Shown: positions 25,640 to 34,558, counted from the first letter of the stretch. The stretch is DNA of 64,000 nucleotides from Nitrospira sp. ND1 (GCF_900170025.1 NZ_FWEX01000006.1:3277839-3341838), one strand, 5' to 3'. Numbers and translations are program-made. Notes: generated by a model from the letters alone, not told the origin.

Positions 25640-26569
25640 ATGATTATGAGCAATCGGGTTCAAGAAATTCTGAGCTGGTACGAGAGTGACAATGCCGGAA
25701 CGAAGACGAACATTGCGCGGCTGCTGAATCACGGCAAGCTGGCGGGCACGGGGAAATTGGTGATCCTGCCGGTGGATCAGGGGTTCGAACATGGTCCGGC
25801 CAGAAGTTTTGCGCCCAATGCCGGCGGCTATAATCCGCATTACCATTTCCAGCTGGGGCTCGATGCCGGGTGCAACGCCTACGCGGCTCCACTCGGATTC
25901 ATCGAGGCCGGTGCCGGCTATTTCGCCGGGCAAATACCACTCATCCTCAAGCTCAACAGCCACGATACGCTCCATGACGAGAAGGATCCGATGCCGTCTG
26001 TGACGGGCAGCGTGCGAGATGCCTTGCGATTGGGTTGTTCGGCGGTGGGATTCACGATTTATCCGGGCTCGTCCCACTGCAATGCGATGTATGAACAGTT
26101 GCGCGCGATTGCGGAAGAAGCCAAGAGTTGCGGGCTGGCCGTCGTGGTCTGGTCGTACCCGCGCGGGTCAGGATTGAGCAAGGAAGGCGAGACGGCGTTG
26201 GACGTCGTGGCTTATGCCGCCCAGATTGCGGCGCAGTTGGGCGCCCATATCATCAAGGTCAAATTGCCCACGGCCCATCTGGAGCAGGCGGCTGCCAAGA
26301 AGGTCTATGAAGCTGAAAAGGTGCCGATCTCGACCTTGGCGGAACGGGTCAAACATATCGTGCAAAGTTCGTTCGACGGGCGCCGGATCGTCATCTTCTC
26401 CGGCGGCGCGAAGAGCGACGAAAAGACGGTGTTCGAGGAAGTCCGTGCAATTCGTGATGGCGGGGGATTCGGTTCCATCATCGGCCGGAATTCCTTCCAA
26501 CGTCCCAAAGCCGAGGCCGTCAAGTTCTTGAACACCATCATGGGACTGTATGCGGGAGAGAAGCCCTAA
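25640..26569 (+). CDS. fbaB: Fructose-bisphosphate aldolase, class I (FbaB/DhnA type)
   Basis: 309 residues. Belongs to the DeoC/LacD/DhnA-type Schiff-base aldolases rather than the zinc class II type: LVILPVDQGFEHGPARSFAP near residue 40, GFTIYPGSSHCNAMYEQLR, LAVVVWSYPRGSGLSKEGET, then LGAHIIKVKLPT, where a lysine at about 205-207 aligns with the Schiff-base lysine of FbaB (IIKQK), and RRIVIFSGGAKSDEKTVFEE (phosphate-binding loop). It condenses dihydroxyacetone phosphate with glyceraldehyde-3-P. A purine-rich TTGGGAGGATGATT precedes the start; ATG 25640 and ATG 25646 are both possible. It forms an operon with fbp. Confidence 0.92.
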   Translation: MIMSNRVQEILSWYESDNAGTKTNIARLLNHGKLAGTGKLVILPVDQGFEHGPARSFAPNAGGYNPHYHFQLGLDAGCNAYAAPLGFIEAGAGYFAGQIPLILKLNSHDTLHDEKDPMPSVTGSVRDALRLGCSAVGFTIYPGSSHCNAMYEQLRAIAEEAKSCGLAVVVWSYPRGSGLSKEGETALDVVAYAAQIAAQLGAHIIKVKLPTAHLEQAAAKKVYEAEKVPISTLAERVKHIVQSSFDGRRIVIFSGGAKSDEKTVFEEVRAIRDGGGFGSIIGRNSFQRPKAEAVKFLNTIMGLYAGEKP

Positions 26570-26596
26570 CCGGCGCCTCCGTCCGCACGGATCACA

Positions 26597-28141
26597 ATGA
26601 ACGACTTTCAGATCCCAACGGAGCAGCAGCCTCCGAGGCGGTCCTGGATATTTCCCGCACTGCTCTTGATCGCGGGGGTATTGATCGGGGTCATTCTGAC
26701 CTCCGATCTCGGCTGGTTGCCGACCGGACATGCGGTTCCGGAATCGGTTCCTCCTCCGGTCGCAACCCCGGTCTCCACGGCGGTGCAGCCCACGCTGCCC
26801 GGCGCGGGTGGGCAGAGTTTCGTCGATGTCGCTAAAGTCGTGAAGCCGGCCGTCGTGAACATTTTTGCGACACGGAATGGATCCAGCGAGGAGGGGAAGG
26901 GCACCCCGTTTGAGGATCCATTTTTTAGACGATTTTTCGGCGAAGAATGGATGAAGCGGTTCGAGGCGCCGAAGGAACGCAAGGAACGAGGGTTGGGGTC
27001 TGGCGTCATCGTCGATCCGAACGGTCTCATAATCACCAACAATCATGTGGTGAGCAAGGCTGACGAGATCAAGGTCTTCCTCTCCGACAAGCGTGAGTTC
27101 AAGGCCAAGCTGGTCGGCACGGATGCCAAGACCGACGTTGCCGTGCTGAAGATCGAGGCCGGTGGATTGCCGACCGTCGCCTGGGCCGATTCCGACAAGC
27201 TGGAGGTGGGTGAGTTTGTGCTGGCAGTGGGCAATCCGTTCGGGTTGACGCAGACGGTGACGCTGGGGATCGTCAGCGCCCTTGGTCGCGCGGCCGGCAT
27301 CGCCGAATATGAAGACTTCATTCAGACCGATGCGGCGATCAACCCGGGGAACTCCGGCGGCGCTCTGGTGAATGTGCGCGGTGAACTGGTCGGTATCAAT
27401 ACAGCGATCTATAGCCAGAGCGGCGGGAACATGGGAATCGGCTTTGCCGTTCCGAGCAACATGGCTCATTCCATCATGGAGCAGCTGGTCCAGCATGGCA
27501 AAGTCGTGCGCGGCTGGTTGGGTGTCTCGATCCAGGAGTTGACGCCAGAATTATCTTCGCAGTTCGGCGTGCCGAAAGACGTGAAGGGTGTCCTCGTCAG
27601 CGACATCATGGACGACAGTCCGGCGAAGAAGGCAGGTTTTGAGCGCGGCGATGTGATCGTCGAATACGATGGGAAACCGATGGATTCTCCGGCTCACTTG
27701 CGGAATGCCGTGGCTCAGACGGTAGTGGGGAAGAAGGTGACGGTCAAGCTCATCCGCGAAAAGAAGCCCAAGTCCATCGAACTCACGATTGCTGAGCAGC
27801 CGAAGAATCTGGCACAAGCCGGGGTTGAAGAGGGCGGAGAATCGGTGGCTCCCGCCGGCTTACTCTCGGACGTCGAGGTGCGGGAGTTGAACACCGAACT
27901 GGCCGGCCGGTATGGCTTGAAGTCGAGCGATCACGGGGTGGTGGTGGTGCGGGTTAAACCGGGGAGTCCCGCGGAAGAAGCCGGTGTGCGTGAAGGGGAT
28001 CTCGTACTGGAGGTGAATCGCAAAGCCGTGGGGACGTTAAAGGCGTATGAACATGTCGCCGCGAATTTGCCGAAAGACCAGGCGGTCTTGCTCCTGTTGA
28101 GACGGCAGGGGCGAGCCATTTATCTGACGCTGAGGCCGTGA
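26597..28141 (+). CDS. degP: Do/HtrA-family periplasmic serine protease with two PDZ domains
   Basis: 514 residues. An N-terminal hydrophobic helix (about 17-36, IFPALLLIAGVLIGVI) is an uncleaved anchor or signal. The trypsin-like domain carries the full triad: His150 in TNNHVV, Asp180 in TDVAVL and Ser253 in NPGNSGGAL. PDZ1 (about 290-380) begins RGWLGVSIQELTPEL and includes GVLVSDIMDDSPAKKAGFER; PDZ2 (about 415-505) includes VVVVRVKPGSPAEEAGVREG. The LA loop between the first strands is of DegQ/MucD size. It degrades or refolds damaged envelope proteins. It follows the aldolase by 27 bp; the next gene has its own strong ribosome site. Confidence 0.94.
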   Translation: MNDFQIPTEQQPPRRSWIFPALLLIAGVLIGVILTSDLGWLPTGHAVPESVPPPVATPVSTAVQPTLPGAGGQSFVDVAKVVKPAVVNIFATRNGSSEEGKGTPFEDPFFRRFFGEEWMKRFEAPKERKERGLGSGVIVDPNGLIITNNHVVSKADEIKVFLSDKREFKAKLVGTDAKTDVAVLKIEAGGLPTVAWADSDKLEVGEFVLAVGNPFGLTQTVTLGIVSALGRAAGIAEYEDFIQTDAAINPGNSGGALVNVRGELVGINTAIYSQSGGNMGIGFAVPSNMAHSIMEQLVQHGKVVRGWLGVSIQELTPELSSQFGVPKDVKGVLVSDIMDDSPAKKAGFERGDVIVEYDGKPMDSPAHLRNAVAQTVVGKKVTVKLIREKKPKSIELTIAEQPKNLAQAGVEEGGESVAPAGLLSDVEVRELNTELAGRYGLKSSDHGVVVVRVKPGSPAEEAGVREGDLVLEVNRKAVGTLKAYEHVAANLPKDQAVLLLLRRQGRAIYLTLRP

Positions 28142-28191
28142 TCGCACCGAATCGTTCGTTCGGGGTTGGTCACAGAGAGGAGGCAAACAGT

Positions 28192-29217
28192 ATGGTAACA
28201 CGGGCCATATTTGTTCTTCTCAGCGCTCTTGCCGGCATGGCCCTGTTTCTTCGGGCCCAGGATCCAAGTCGCGAGTTTTTGTTGATGGGATTGGGAATGG
28301 GAGGGGTGGCCGGTGGGCTCATCCTGGCCGGCGAGTATGCGCTCCGCAGGCTTTCATTCGGCATTATTGTCGGCGGTGCCGTGGGGCTCGCCGGTGGTCT
28401 TATTCTGACGGGTTTGGTGGAGTGGGTCGGGAGTGCGGTCTTCGATGTGGAGACCTTCCTGTTTCATATCGGCGGGTTGGTGTTTCTTTTAGGGTTGCCC
28501 TATCTGGGGTTGGCCATGGGCGCGCGGTTCGGCAACGAACAGTTCCCCGGTCTGGACCAGGGGCCGACGGCAGCCGGGGCTTCCCATGCCAGCCTTAAAG
28601 TATTGGATACGAGCGTCATCATCGACGGCCGGGTTGCCGACCTCTGTGAGACAGGGTTTCTGGAAGGGCCGTTTCTGGTTCCCCACTTTATCTTGAATGA
28701 ATTACAGCACATCGCAGACTCGTCGGATTCTTTGAAAAGGGCGCGCGGGCGTCGCGGGTTGGATATTCTCAACAAGATTCAGAAAATGTCGGGCATCGAT
28801 GTCCGGATCATCGACGAAGATTTCCCCCATGTGAAGGAAGTGGATGCCAAGCTCGTGGTTCTGGCGAAGAAAGTCGGGGGGCGCATCGTCACGAATGACT
28901 TGAACCTGAACAAAGTCGCCGAATTGCAGGGCGTGCGAGTGTTGAACATCAATGAGCTCTGTAATGCGCTGCGTCCGGTCGTGTTGCCCGGTGAAACCAT
29001 TCGGGTCTTCGTCTTGAAGGAAGGCAAAGAGGCGGGCCAGGGCGTCGCATACCTGGATGACGGCACGATGATTGTCGTGGACAATGCTCGACGTTGTATC
29101 GGCCGTAATGTGGATGTGACTGTGACCAGTGTGCTTCAGACGACGGCGGGGCGCATGATCTTCACCCGTTTGAAGGAAGAGTCCGAGCGCGAAGAGTATC
29201 AGGTTGCGCGTGGGTAG
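28192..29217 (+). CDS. Membrane-anchored PIN/TRAM-domain protein (YacL-like)
   Basis: 341 residues from ATG 28192, preceded by AGAGAGGAGG; the longer frame from 28138 overlaps the protease gene and is less likely. Four hydrophobic segments occupy residues 1-120 (AIFVLLSALAGMALFL, GMGGVAGGLILAGEYAL, GIIVGGAVGLAGGLILTGLV, LVFLLGLPYLGLAMGA). A PIN nuclease domain follows: VLDTSVIIDGRVADLC, FILNELQHIADS, EVDAKLVVLAKKVGG and IVTNDLNLNKVA, giving the conserved acidic residues. A C-terminal TRAM domain starts LPGETIRVFVLKEGKEAGQG. This architecture matches Bacillus YacL, an RNase-like membrane protein of uncertain substrate. It sits before ispD, as in many bacteria. Confidence 0.92.
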   Translation: MVTRAIFVLLSALAGMALFLRAQDPSREFLLMGLGMGGVAGGLILAGEYALRRLSFGIIVGGAVGLAGGLILTGLVEWVGSAVFDVETFLFHIGGLVFLLGLPYLGLAMGARFGNEQFPGLDQGPTAAGASHASLKVLDTSVIIDGRVADLCETGFLEGPFLVPHFILNELQHIADSSDSLKRARGRRGLDILNKIQKMSGIDVRIIDEDFPHVKEVDAKLVVLAKKVGGRIVTNDLNLNKVAELQGVRVLNINELCNALRPVVLPGETIRVFVLKEGKEAGQGVAYLDDGTMIVVDNARRCIGRNVDVTVTSVLQTTAGRMIFTRLKEESEREEYQVARG

Positions 29218-29324
29218 TTTGGCGAGACGGAAGAGCGGTGGCCCAATGGAATCCTCCGTCCTCCGGGGAGGCGCATCGAGCTCCCACGATTGCCTAGGTT
29301 TGGCCTTGTCCCCTTGCTGCTCAC

Positions 29325-30080
29325 GTGAGTGTGCCGGTGTCCGCTCGTAACGCGAAGCCGTCGCTGGCAGGGCCGCGCACGGTGGCCCTGGTTCCGGCCG
29401 CCGGTCGTGGGCTTCGCATGGGCGGCCGTATCCCCAAGCAGTTTCTTGCGTTAGGGGGGCGGCCGATTCTCGCGCAGTCCCTCCTTGTGCTCCAAGCTTC
29501 CCCGCTCATTCACGAGATCATTCTGGCTGTGCCCCAGTCGGAACGTCAGTATTGCCTAGATCATATCGTGGCGACGGGTGAGTTCAGCAAGGTGACCAAG
29601 GTTGTACCGGGGGGAGCGCAGCGGCAGGATTCCGTGCGTCATGCCCTGGCCGAGGTGAGTCAGGAGGCCGAGATGGTCCTGGTTCATGACGCGGTGCGGC
29701 CGTTTCTCACCGAGGACATGATCCGCAGAGTCGTGGCTGCGGCTGTCGAGCATGGGGCGGCCATCATCGCGCTGCCGATGCGCGACACGGTGAAGTATGT
29801 GGGGGCCGGCGGGGTGATCGAACGGACCGTCGATCGCCGCCCTCTCTGGTTGGCCCAGACGCCGCAGGCGTTTCGTCGTGACTGGTTGGAAGAGGGGCAT
29901 CACAAGGCCTTCTTGGCCGGTGTGCAGGCGACGGATGACGCGCACCTCGTGGAATTGATCGGAAAACCGGTCGTGGTGGTCGAGGGGAGCGGAGAAAATA
30001 TCAAGGTGACGAGGCCGGAAGATCTCGTGATCGGAGAAGCGATTCTCAGCTCACGAACGGCGGCAAGGAGTCCAGAATGA
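29325..30080 (+). CDS. ispD: 2-C-methyl-D-erythritol 4-phosphate cytidylyltransferase (IspD)
   Basis: 251 residues from GTG 29325. Signature VALVPAAGRGLRMGGRIPKQ (CTP-binding loop with the conserved Arg and Lys), FLALGGRPIL, GGAQRQDSVRHAL, VLVHDAVRPFL (metal and substrate Asp) and IKVTRPEDLVIGEAIL at the C-terminus. It joins CTP and MEP in the non-mevalonate isoprenoid pathway, cytoplasm. Length and motifs are normal. Its stop overlaps the ispF start (ATGA at 30077), so the two are translationally coupled; the products feed undecaprenyl phosphate, the carrier used by the EPS locus. Confidence 0.96.
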   Translation: MSVPVSARNAKPSLAGPRTVALVPAAGRGLRMGGRIPKQFLALGGRPILAQSLLVLQASPLIHEIILAVPQSERQYCLDHIVATGEFSKVTKVVPGGAQRQDSVRHALAEVSQEAEMVLVHDAVRPFLTEDMIRRVVAAAVEHGAAIIALPMRDTVKYVGAGGVIERTVDRRPLWLAQTPQAFRRDWLEEGHHKAFLAGVQATDDAHLVELIGKPVVVVEGSGENIKVTRPEDLVIGEAILSSRTAARSPE

Positions 30081-30559
30081 CGGCTGTACGCGTGGGATGT
30101 GGATGGGATATTCATCCGATGGTGGCGGGACGAAAATTAATTCTGGGTGGACTCGAAATTCCGCACCACAAGGGGCTGCAAGGGCATTCCGATTCCGATG
30201 CGTTAGTTCATGCCATTTGCGATGCGTTGCTCGGGGCGATGGGAGAAGGAGATCTCGGGCGTCACTATCCGAGCTCGGATCAGCGGTTCAAGAATATTTC
30301 GAGTCTCAAGTTACTCGAAGACGTCGTTCAGAAGCTGCGCGCCAAGGGCTATCGTCTGGCCAATGTGGACAGCACGATCATTGCACAGGCGCCCCGGTTG
30401 AGCCCGCATCTGGCCGCCATGCAGAAGATTATTGCCGGGGTGCTTGAAGTGGATCCCGATCTGGTGAATGTAAAAGTGAAAAGCGGCGAAGGATTGGATG
30501 CGGTAGGGCGTGAAGAAGCGATTGCGGCGCAGGCGGTCTGTCTGATCGAGCGAGGCTAG
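30077..30559 (+). CDS. ispF: 2-C-methyl-D-erythritol 2,4-cyclodiphosphate synthase (IspF)
   Basis: 160 residues. Zinc-site residues are in GCGWDIHPM (Asp-x-His) and KGLQGHSDSDALVHAICDAL (His). GEGDLGRHYPSSDQRFKNIS is the flexible substrate loop, and KVKSGEGLDAVGREEAIAAQ is the C-terminal cytidine/phosphate-binding motif. That motif has the 'GLDAVGR' form found in many bacteria rather than the E. coli KATTTEKLGFTGR form. It cyclises CDP-ME-2-phosphate to MEcPP, releasing CMP, as a homotrimer. It is coupled to ispD by a 4-bp overlap. Confidence 0.96.
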   Translation: MTAVRVGCGWDIHPMVAGRKLILGGLEIPHHKGLQGHSDSDALVHAICDALLGAMGEGDLGRHYPSSDQRFKNISSLKLLEDVVQKLRAKGYRLANVDSTIIAQAPRLSPHLAAMQKIIAGVLEVDPDLVNVKVKSGEGLDAVGREEAIAAQAVCLIERG

Positions 30560-30598
30560 AGCCTATTCGCTGGTGCGCTCACGAGTCTGGTACCACCT

Positions 30599-31249
30599 AT
30601 GTTCAAGACTATCTCTCAGGACCTCCAAGCGATTTTTGACCGGGATCCTGCCGCCACCAGCAGGCTCGAAGTCATTGCGACTTATGCGGGATTTCACGCT
30701 CTGTTGGCCTATCGGCTCGCACATTGGTTGAAGGGGCATCGTGTGCCGTTCCTGCCCCGCGCGATTTCCCAATTGGCCCGCTGGTTGACGGGAATCGAGA
30801 TCCATCCTTCCGCCAAGATCGGTGAGCGATTTTTTATCGATCACGGCATGGGTGTGGTGATCGGAGAAACGGCTGAGGTCGGAGACAACGTCACCCTGTT
30901 TCAGGGCGTGACGCTTGGTGGAACGGGGAAGGAGCGCGGCAAGCGCCATCCCACGCTCGGCAGCCATGTGGTCGTCGGGGCGGGGGCGAAGATCCTCGGC
31001 GGGATTACGATCGGCGACAACGTGAAAATCGGCGCGAATTCCGTCGTCTTGAAGTCGGTTCCCCCCAATTCGACGGTGATCGGGGTGCCGGCCAGGATCA
31101 TCAAGTCGCAAGGGGAGCGGCTCCCCGATGCGACCATGGACCATACCAATATGCCGGATCCGACCGCCGATCGATTTGCCGCGCTCGAACTGGAACTGAT
31201 CGAGTTGCGAAAGAAGCTCGAAAATCGAGACCCCAACAGCCTCCGGTAG
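30599..31249 (+). CDS. cysE: Serine O-acetyltransferase (CysE)
   Basis: 216 residues, the short bacterial form. An alpha-helical start ([20 protein letters not shown]) is followed by a left-handed beta-helix of hexapeptide repeats: [80 protein letters not shown] and VGVPARII-like [10 protein letters not shown]. The [10 protein letters not shown] catalytic His-Asp region is intact. It acetylates serine with acetyl-CoA, the first step of cysteine synthesis. It is 40 bp after ispF and probably in the same transcript; a GC-rich hairpin lies 112 bp downstream. Confidence 0.93.
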   Translation: MFKTISQDLQAIFDRDPAATSRLEVIATYAGFHALLAYRLAHWLKGHRVPFLPRAISQLARWLTGIEIHPSAKIGERFFIDHGMGVVIGETAEVGDNVTLFQGVTLGGTGKERGKRHPTLGSHVVVGAGAKILGGITIGDNVKIGANSVVLKSVPPNSTVIGVPARIIKSQGERLPDATMDHTNMPDPTADRFAALELELIELRKKLENRDPNSLR

Positions 31250-31360
31250 CATCCCCTCACTCCTCCGCTGACGAACCCATCTATTCCCGTTGTGTTGAGA
31301 TACGTAACGTAGGCCTGTGGTAGACAGTGCAGGTGAATGACCGGCGGGCTGTCGAGCCCC

Positions 31361-31382
31361 GGCGCGGCCGTGCGGTCGCGCC
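31361..31382. terminator. GC-rich stem-loop between convergent cysE and psiF-like genes
   Basis: GGCGCGGCC (31361-31369) pairs with GGTCGCGCC (31374-31382), nine pairs including one G-T, across a 4-nt loop. It sits between two convergent genes, the expected place for a shared terminator, though neither side has a long T-run. Confidence 0.45.
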
Positions 31383-31394
31383 AGGGCGCTACGA

Positions 31395-31712
31395 CTAGTT
31401 GGACAGGCACTCCTTCATAAACTTCTTGCGCTCGTCGCCGGCCAGTTTCTTGGCTTTGGCATCCTTGTTACAGGTCGTCATCTTGTTCTGTTGTGAGGCA
31501 CCGGCAGCGGCTTTCTCCGGTTTAGCGGAGAGACATTCCTTCATAAATGCTTTTCGCGCGTCACCCTTGCCCTCCCCGGTGAGTCCCTTGGCATTTGCAT
31601 CGGCATTGCAGGTTTTCATTTTGTTCTGCTGTGCGCCGGCGTAGCTGAGCTGCGGCGTGGCGAGTACGGCTGCCAACATGAGAACGGACAAGGTCGTACA
31701 GAGCAGTTTCAT
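31395..31712 (-). CDS. psiF: PsiF-repeat exported small protein
   Basis: 105 residues. Signal peptide about 1-25 (LCTTLSVLMLAAVLATPQLS, cleavage near YAGA). The mature protein is two PsiF repeats, each with QNKM.TCN.DA.AK.L.G and KFMKECLS-type endings: QQNKMKTCNADANAKGL to FMKECLSA, and QQNKMTTCNKDAKAKKL to FMKECLSN. Each repeat has a spaced Cys pair, probably disulfide-bonded in the periplasm. PsiF was named as phosphate-starvation-inducible in E. coli, but its function is unknown. The start is supported by AAAGGAG 7 nt upstream. It lies 81 bp after truA on the same strand. Confidence 0.85.
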   Translation of the reverse strand: MKLLCTTLSVLMLAAVLATPQLSYAGAQQNKMKTCNADANAKGLTGEGKGDARKAFMKECLSAKPEKAAAGASQQNKMTTCNKDAKAKKLAGDERKKFMKECLSN

Positions 31713-31793
31713 GGCGGGCTCCTTTCAAGGTGAACGTGGGTTGTGTGCGGAACTATAACAAACGGCACCCGACCTGTCTCGCGGGGGAGTTCC

Positions 31794-32555
31794 TTAAGGG
31801 AGAGAGGGGATGCTCCCATCGGTATAGTCAACTCGGACGAGATAGAGCCCGTGAGCGGGGGCAGTTCTCCCGGCCGCGGCCCTCGCCCGCGCGGCAAGCA
31901 CGGTGCGCATGTCGGGGGCGGTGCGCTTGCCCTGCCCCACTTCCACCAGGGTTCCCACCATGGCACGGACCATCTGCTTGAGAAACCGGTCGGCATAGAA
32001 GGAGAGAATGATGAGATCTCCCTGGCGGCGCAGATCCGCCTGCTGCAACCGGCACTGGGGATTCTCGTTGTCGGTCGGCGCTGTTTCGAATGAGGAGAAA
32101 TCGTGCAAGCCGGTCAGGCAGGCGGCAGCTTCCGTCATGGCTGCGAAGTCGAGAGGTTTATAGAGCATCCAGGCTCGTTCCCGGAGCAGGGGCGCTCGCT
32201 CAGGCCGATTCATCAGATGATACTCGTACAGCTTCCCTTTCGCTGAGTAGCGCGCATGAAAATGATCCGGCACGGCTTCGACCGAGATGGCGCTGATATC
32301 GGCGGGGAGGTGAGCGTTCAACGCGCGAAGCCACTCGCGTTGGGAGAGCCTGCGATCGGTCCTGAAGCTGGCGACCTGTCCGAAGGCATGAACCCCGGCA
32401 TCGGTCCGGCCCGCTCCGACGAGCGTGAGCCTGGTTTGGGCGATTGCTGCGAGGGCATCTTCGACCGTTGCCTGGATGGTCGGCACGTTCAGCTGGCGCT
32501 GCCACCCAGCGTACTGTGTGCCATCGTACTCGAGGACGAGTTTAAATGTGGTCAT
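31794..32555 (-). CDS. truA: tRNA pseudouridine(38-40) synthase TruA
   Basis: 253 residues, the usual length. The N-terminal strand is FKLVLEYDGTQYAGWQRQLN. The catalytic aspartate is Asp52 in VGAGRTDAGVHAFGQVASF, and the RNA-binding/active-site segments ARYSAKGKLYEYHLMNRP and RFLKQMVRAMVGTLVEVGQG follow. It makes pseudouridine at positions 38-40 of the tRNA anticodon arm. It lies 47 bp downstream of the amidase gene on the same strand and is probably co-transcribed with it. Confidence 0.95.
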   Translation of the reverse strand: MTTFKLVLEYDGTQYAGWQRQLNVPTIQATVEDALAAIAQTRLTLVGAGRTDAGVHAFGQVASFRTDRRLSQREWLRALNAHLPADISAISVEAVPDHFHARYSAKGKLYEYHLMNRPERAPLLRERAWMLYKPLDFAAMTEAAACLTGLHDFSSFETAPTDNENPQCRLQQADLRRQGDLIILSFYADRFLKQMVRAMVGTLVEVGQGKRTAPDMRTVLAARARAAAGRTAPAHGLYLVRVDYTDGSIPSLP

Positions 32556-32602
32556 ACTCTGGAAGGAAAAGAAGGAACTCTAGCCCAACGGGAAGGCGCC
32601 TG

Positions 32603-33931
32603 TCATCTGGGGGGATTGGTGTGGAGGTAGGTCTTGACCCCTTCGAAAATCGACTCCGCAATGTGCGCCAGGAAGGGCTGTGACCGCATCTGCTCTTCTT
32701 CGGCGGGATTCGACATGAAGGCGATCTCGGCGAGAATGCTGGGCATGGTGGTGAAGCGGAGCACGTAAAATGGCGCGGTCTTCACCCCGTGATCGATCGT
32801 GCTGTAACGACCGTTGAGATTTGTGACCATCGCCTGCTTGGCCGTCCAGGCGAGTTCTTGGGAGTGTTCGATTTTCTTGGATGTCAGGAGGTCGGCGACG
32901 ATGTATTCCCAGCCCACTCCGGTATTGTTCAACGGCGTGCCGTTTTCTCGCGCGGCCACTTCCAGGGCGCGCTGATCCTTCGCTTCGCCGAAATGGTAGA
33001 TTTCCAGACCACGGACGCCCTTGTGCGGGTGTGAATTGACGTGGATCGAGATGAACAGATCCGCGTCCTTGCCGTTCGCAAATTTGGCCCGGTCCTCCAA
33101 CTCGATAAAGGCGTCGCGTTCGCGGGTCATCAGGACGCGTGTATTCGGCACGGTACTGAGCAAGGATTTCAGCAGCAGGCCGACCTTTAAGGTCACCTCT
33201 TTTTCCGTCGTCCCGTGCTGTCCGATTGTGCCGGGATCTTTGCCTCCATGCCCGGGGTCAATGACGATCGTCTGGACCGGGCTTGCCGGCTTGGGCGCAA
33301 GCGGGCGAGCCGGTTCCGTAACGGTGGGGCTTGGAATCGCCGGCGGAGTCGGCAAGGGGACGGCCGGGGCCTGTGGCGATGTCGCCGAGGTCTCGCCGAT
33401 CTGCCGGATCTGATCTTTGGGACGCTGCGTAATATCGATGACGAGGCGGTCAGGATTATCGAGCGAGAACACCTTGTAACGGGAATTCTGGTTACGCGTC
33501 AACGTGATGCTCACCACGCGCGGGCGGCTTTGGGCTATTTGAAACGATTGCGGAATCGTCCCGCCCGAGACGCGCTGCCGTGAGGATTTTCCGAGGATTG
33601 CGTTGTTCACCTCAATGAGCACCCGGTCGGGGTTGCGCAAATGAGTTTCGGAGAAGGACGTCTTGTGATTCAGGTCGAGTACGAGGCGTGTGCCATCGGC
33701 GGTGGACCAGGTGCGAAGGTCGCGGACGATGATCGGGTAACGTGATGCCCCGGCCCGCTCTTGCTTGACCAGGAGGAAACGGGGGGAGGGCTCTTCAGCG
33801 GCAACCTGGGAACCCGTCGGCCAGGAGGGTTCGGTTTGGATCTCGCCACCCGATGAGATCCCCGCGCTGAACAGGACGCAGGCGAACGCGAGCGTCAGGA
33901 GGTGACGGATCAAGGAGGCGACATGGAACAC
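32603..33931 (-). CDS. amiC: N-acetylmuramoyl-L-alanine amidase (AMIN + Amidase_3), AmiC-like
   Basis: 442 residues. Signal peptide about 1-28 (LIRHLLTLAFACVLFSAGIS). An AMIN domain (about 66-170, VRDLRTWSTADGTRLVLDLN and VFSLDNPDRLVIDI) targets septal or cell-wall glycan. A Pro-rich linker (about 185-218) is followed by the zinc amidase: IVIDPGHGGKDPGTIGQHG (His228), TTEKEVTLKVGLLL (Glu ligand), DLFISIHVNSHPHKGVRGLE (His ligand) and PSILAEIAFMSNPAEEEQMR (catalytic Glu). It cleaves the amide between MurNAc and the stem peptide in the periplasm, usually for daughter-cell separation. No C-terminal LysM is seen. Confidence 0.95.
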   Translation of the reverse strand: MFHVASLIRHLLTLAFACVLFSAGISSGGEIQTEPSWPTGSQVAAEEPSPRFLLVKQERAGASRYPIIVRDLRTWSTADGTRLVLDLNHKTSFSETHLRNPDRVLIEVNNAILGKSSRQRVSGGTIPQSFQIAQSRPRVVSITLTRNQNSRYKVFSLDNPDRLVIDITQRPKDQIRQIGETSATSPQAPAVPLPTPPAIPSPTVTEPARPLAPKPASPVQTIVIDPGHGGKDPGTIGQHGTTEKEVTLKVGLLLKSLLSTVPNTRVLMTRERDAFIELEDRAKFANGKDADLFISIHVNSHPHKGVRGLEIYHFGEAKDQRALEVAARENGTPLNNTGVGWEYIVADLLTSKKIEHSQELAWTAKQAMVTNLNGRYSTIDHGVKTAPFYVLRFTTMPSILAEIAFMSNPAEEEQMRSQPFLAHIAESIFEGVKTYLHTNPPR

Positions 33932-33963
33932 GAACCGGAACTCCTCTCGATAGGATACCCTCT

Positions 33964-34006
33964 AGGCCTTTTCTCAGATGTTTATGGTAATGTCAACAAA
34001 AGGCCT
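33964..34006. promoter_or_regulatory. Divergent promoter region with a 9-bp inverted repeat
   Basis: AGGCCTTTT (33964-33972) and AAAAGGCCT (33998-34006) are perfect inverted arms 25 bp apart in the 93-bp gap between the divergent amidase and NYN genes. On the - strand a TTGACA hexamer lies between the arms, but no good -10 is found at 17 bp. The repeat may be an operator shared by both genes or a leader hairpin. Confidence 0.35.
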
Positions 34007-34024
34007 CAAACCATTTAATTGTAG

Positions 34025-34558
34025 ATGGCAACACATCTTCTTGTCGATGGGTATAACCTTGTGGGCAGCGCCGGAATGGCCCCCCCGGCTGGTTCCGGAC
34101 GCCTTGAGGCGGCGCGCGAGACGCTCCTGAAGAACCTGGCCGGGTACCGTCAGAGAAAAGGCCATGCGATTACCGTGGTCTTCGACGGCTGGCAGGGCGG
34201 GCTGGGCGCGGAACATCGTGAATTTCAATCCGGCGTCGAAGTCGTCTATTCAAAACGAGGCGAACGCGCCGACCAGGTCATTCAACGTCTCGCCCGTCTG
34301 TACGGCAGGGACTGCGCGGTGGTGTCCTCGGATCATGAAGTGGTCAATTCGGCCAGGGCGGCCGGCGCGTTCCTCATCGGGGCGGCGGAGTTTCGCGCCA
34401 AGTTGCAGGATCGATCGTCCAGCCTGTCGACCGTCGCCTTTAAAGAACTGGATCGCGGCGATCTCGATCGCGTGAAGCGATCCAAAGACAAGGGCGGGAA
34501 TCCCCGCAAGCTGCCGAAGTCACAACGTAAACGAAACCATCAACTTAGGGAATTTTGA
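34025..34558 (+). CDS. NYN-domain RNase-like protein (YacP family)
   Basis: 177 residues. Start THLLVDGYNLVGSAGMAPP is the hallmark of the YacP/Rae1 NYN family: a Rossmann-like PIN relative with Asp and Asn at the active site. AITVVFDGWQGG supplies another acidic residue, and CAVVSSDHEVVNSARAAGAF the third. The C-terminal tail is very basic (KRSKDKGGNPRKLPKSQRKR), consistent with RNA or ribosome binding; the Bacillus homologue Rae1 cleaves mRNA on the ribosome. Its stop overlaps the convergent tatD stop by 14 bp. Confidence 0.85.
   Translation: MATHLLVDGYNLVGSAGMAPPAGSGRLEAARETLLKNLAGYRQRKGHAITVVFDGWQGGLGAEHREFQSGVEVVYSKRGERADQVIQRLARLYGRDCAVVSSDHEVVNSARAAGAFLIGAAEFRAKLQDRSSSLSTVAFKELDRGDLDRVKRSKDKGGNPRKLPKSQRKRNHQLREF

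Noticed and set aside
30470-30520. IspF C-terminal motif differing from E. coli (KVKSGEGLDAVGR)
   Set aside because: The 'GLDAVGR' variant is common in bacterial IspF and not a sign of lost function.
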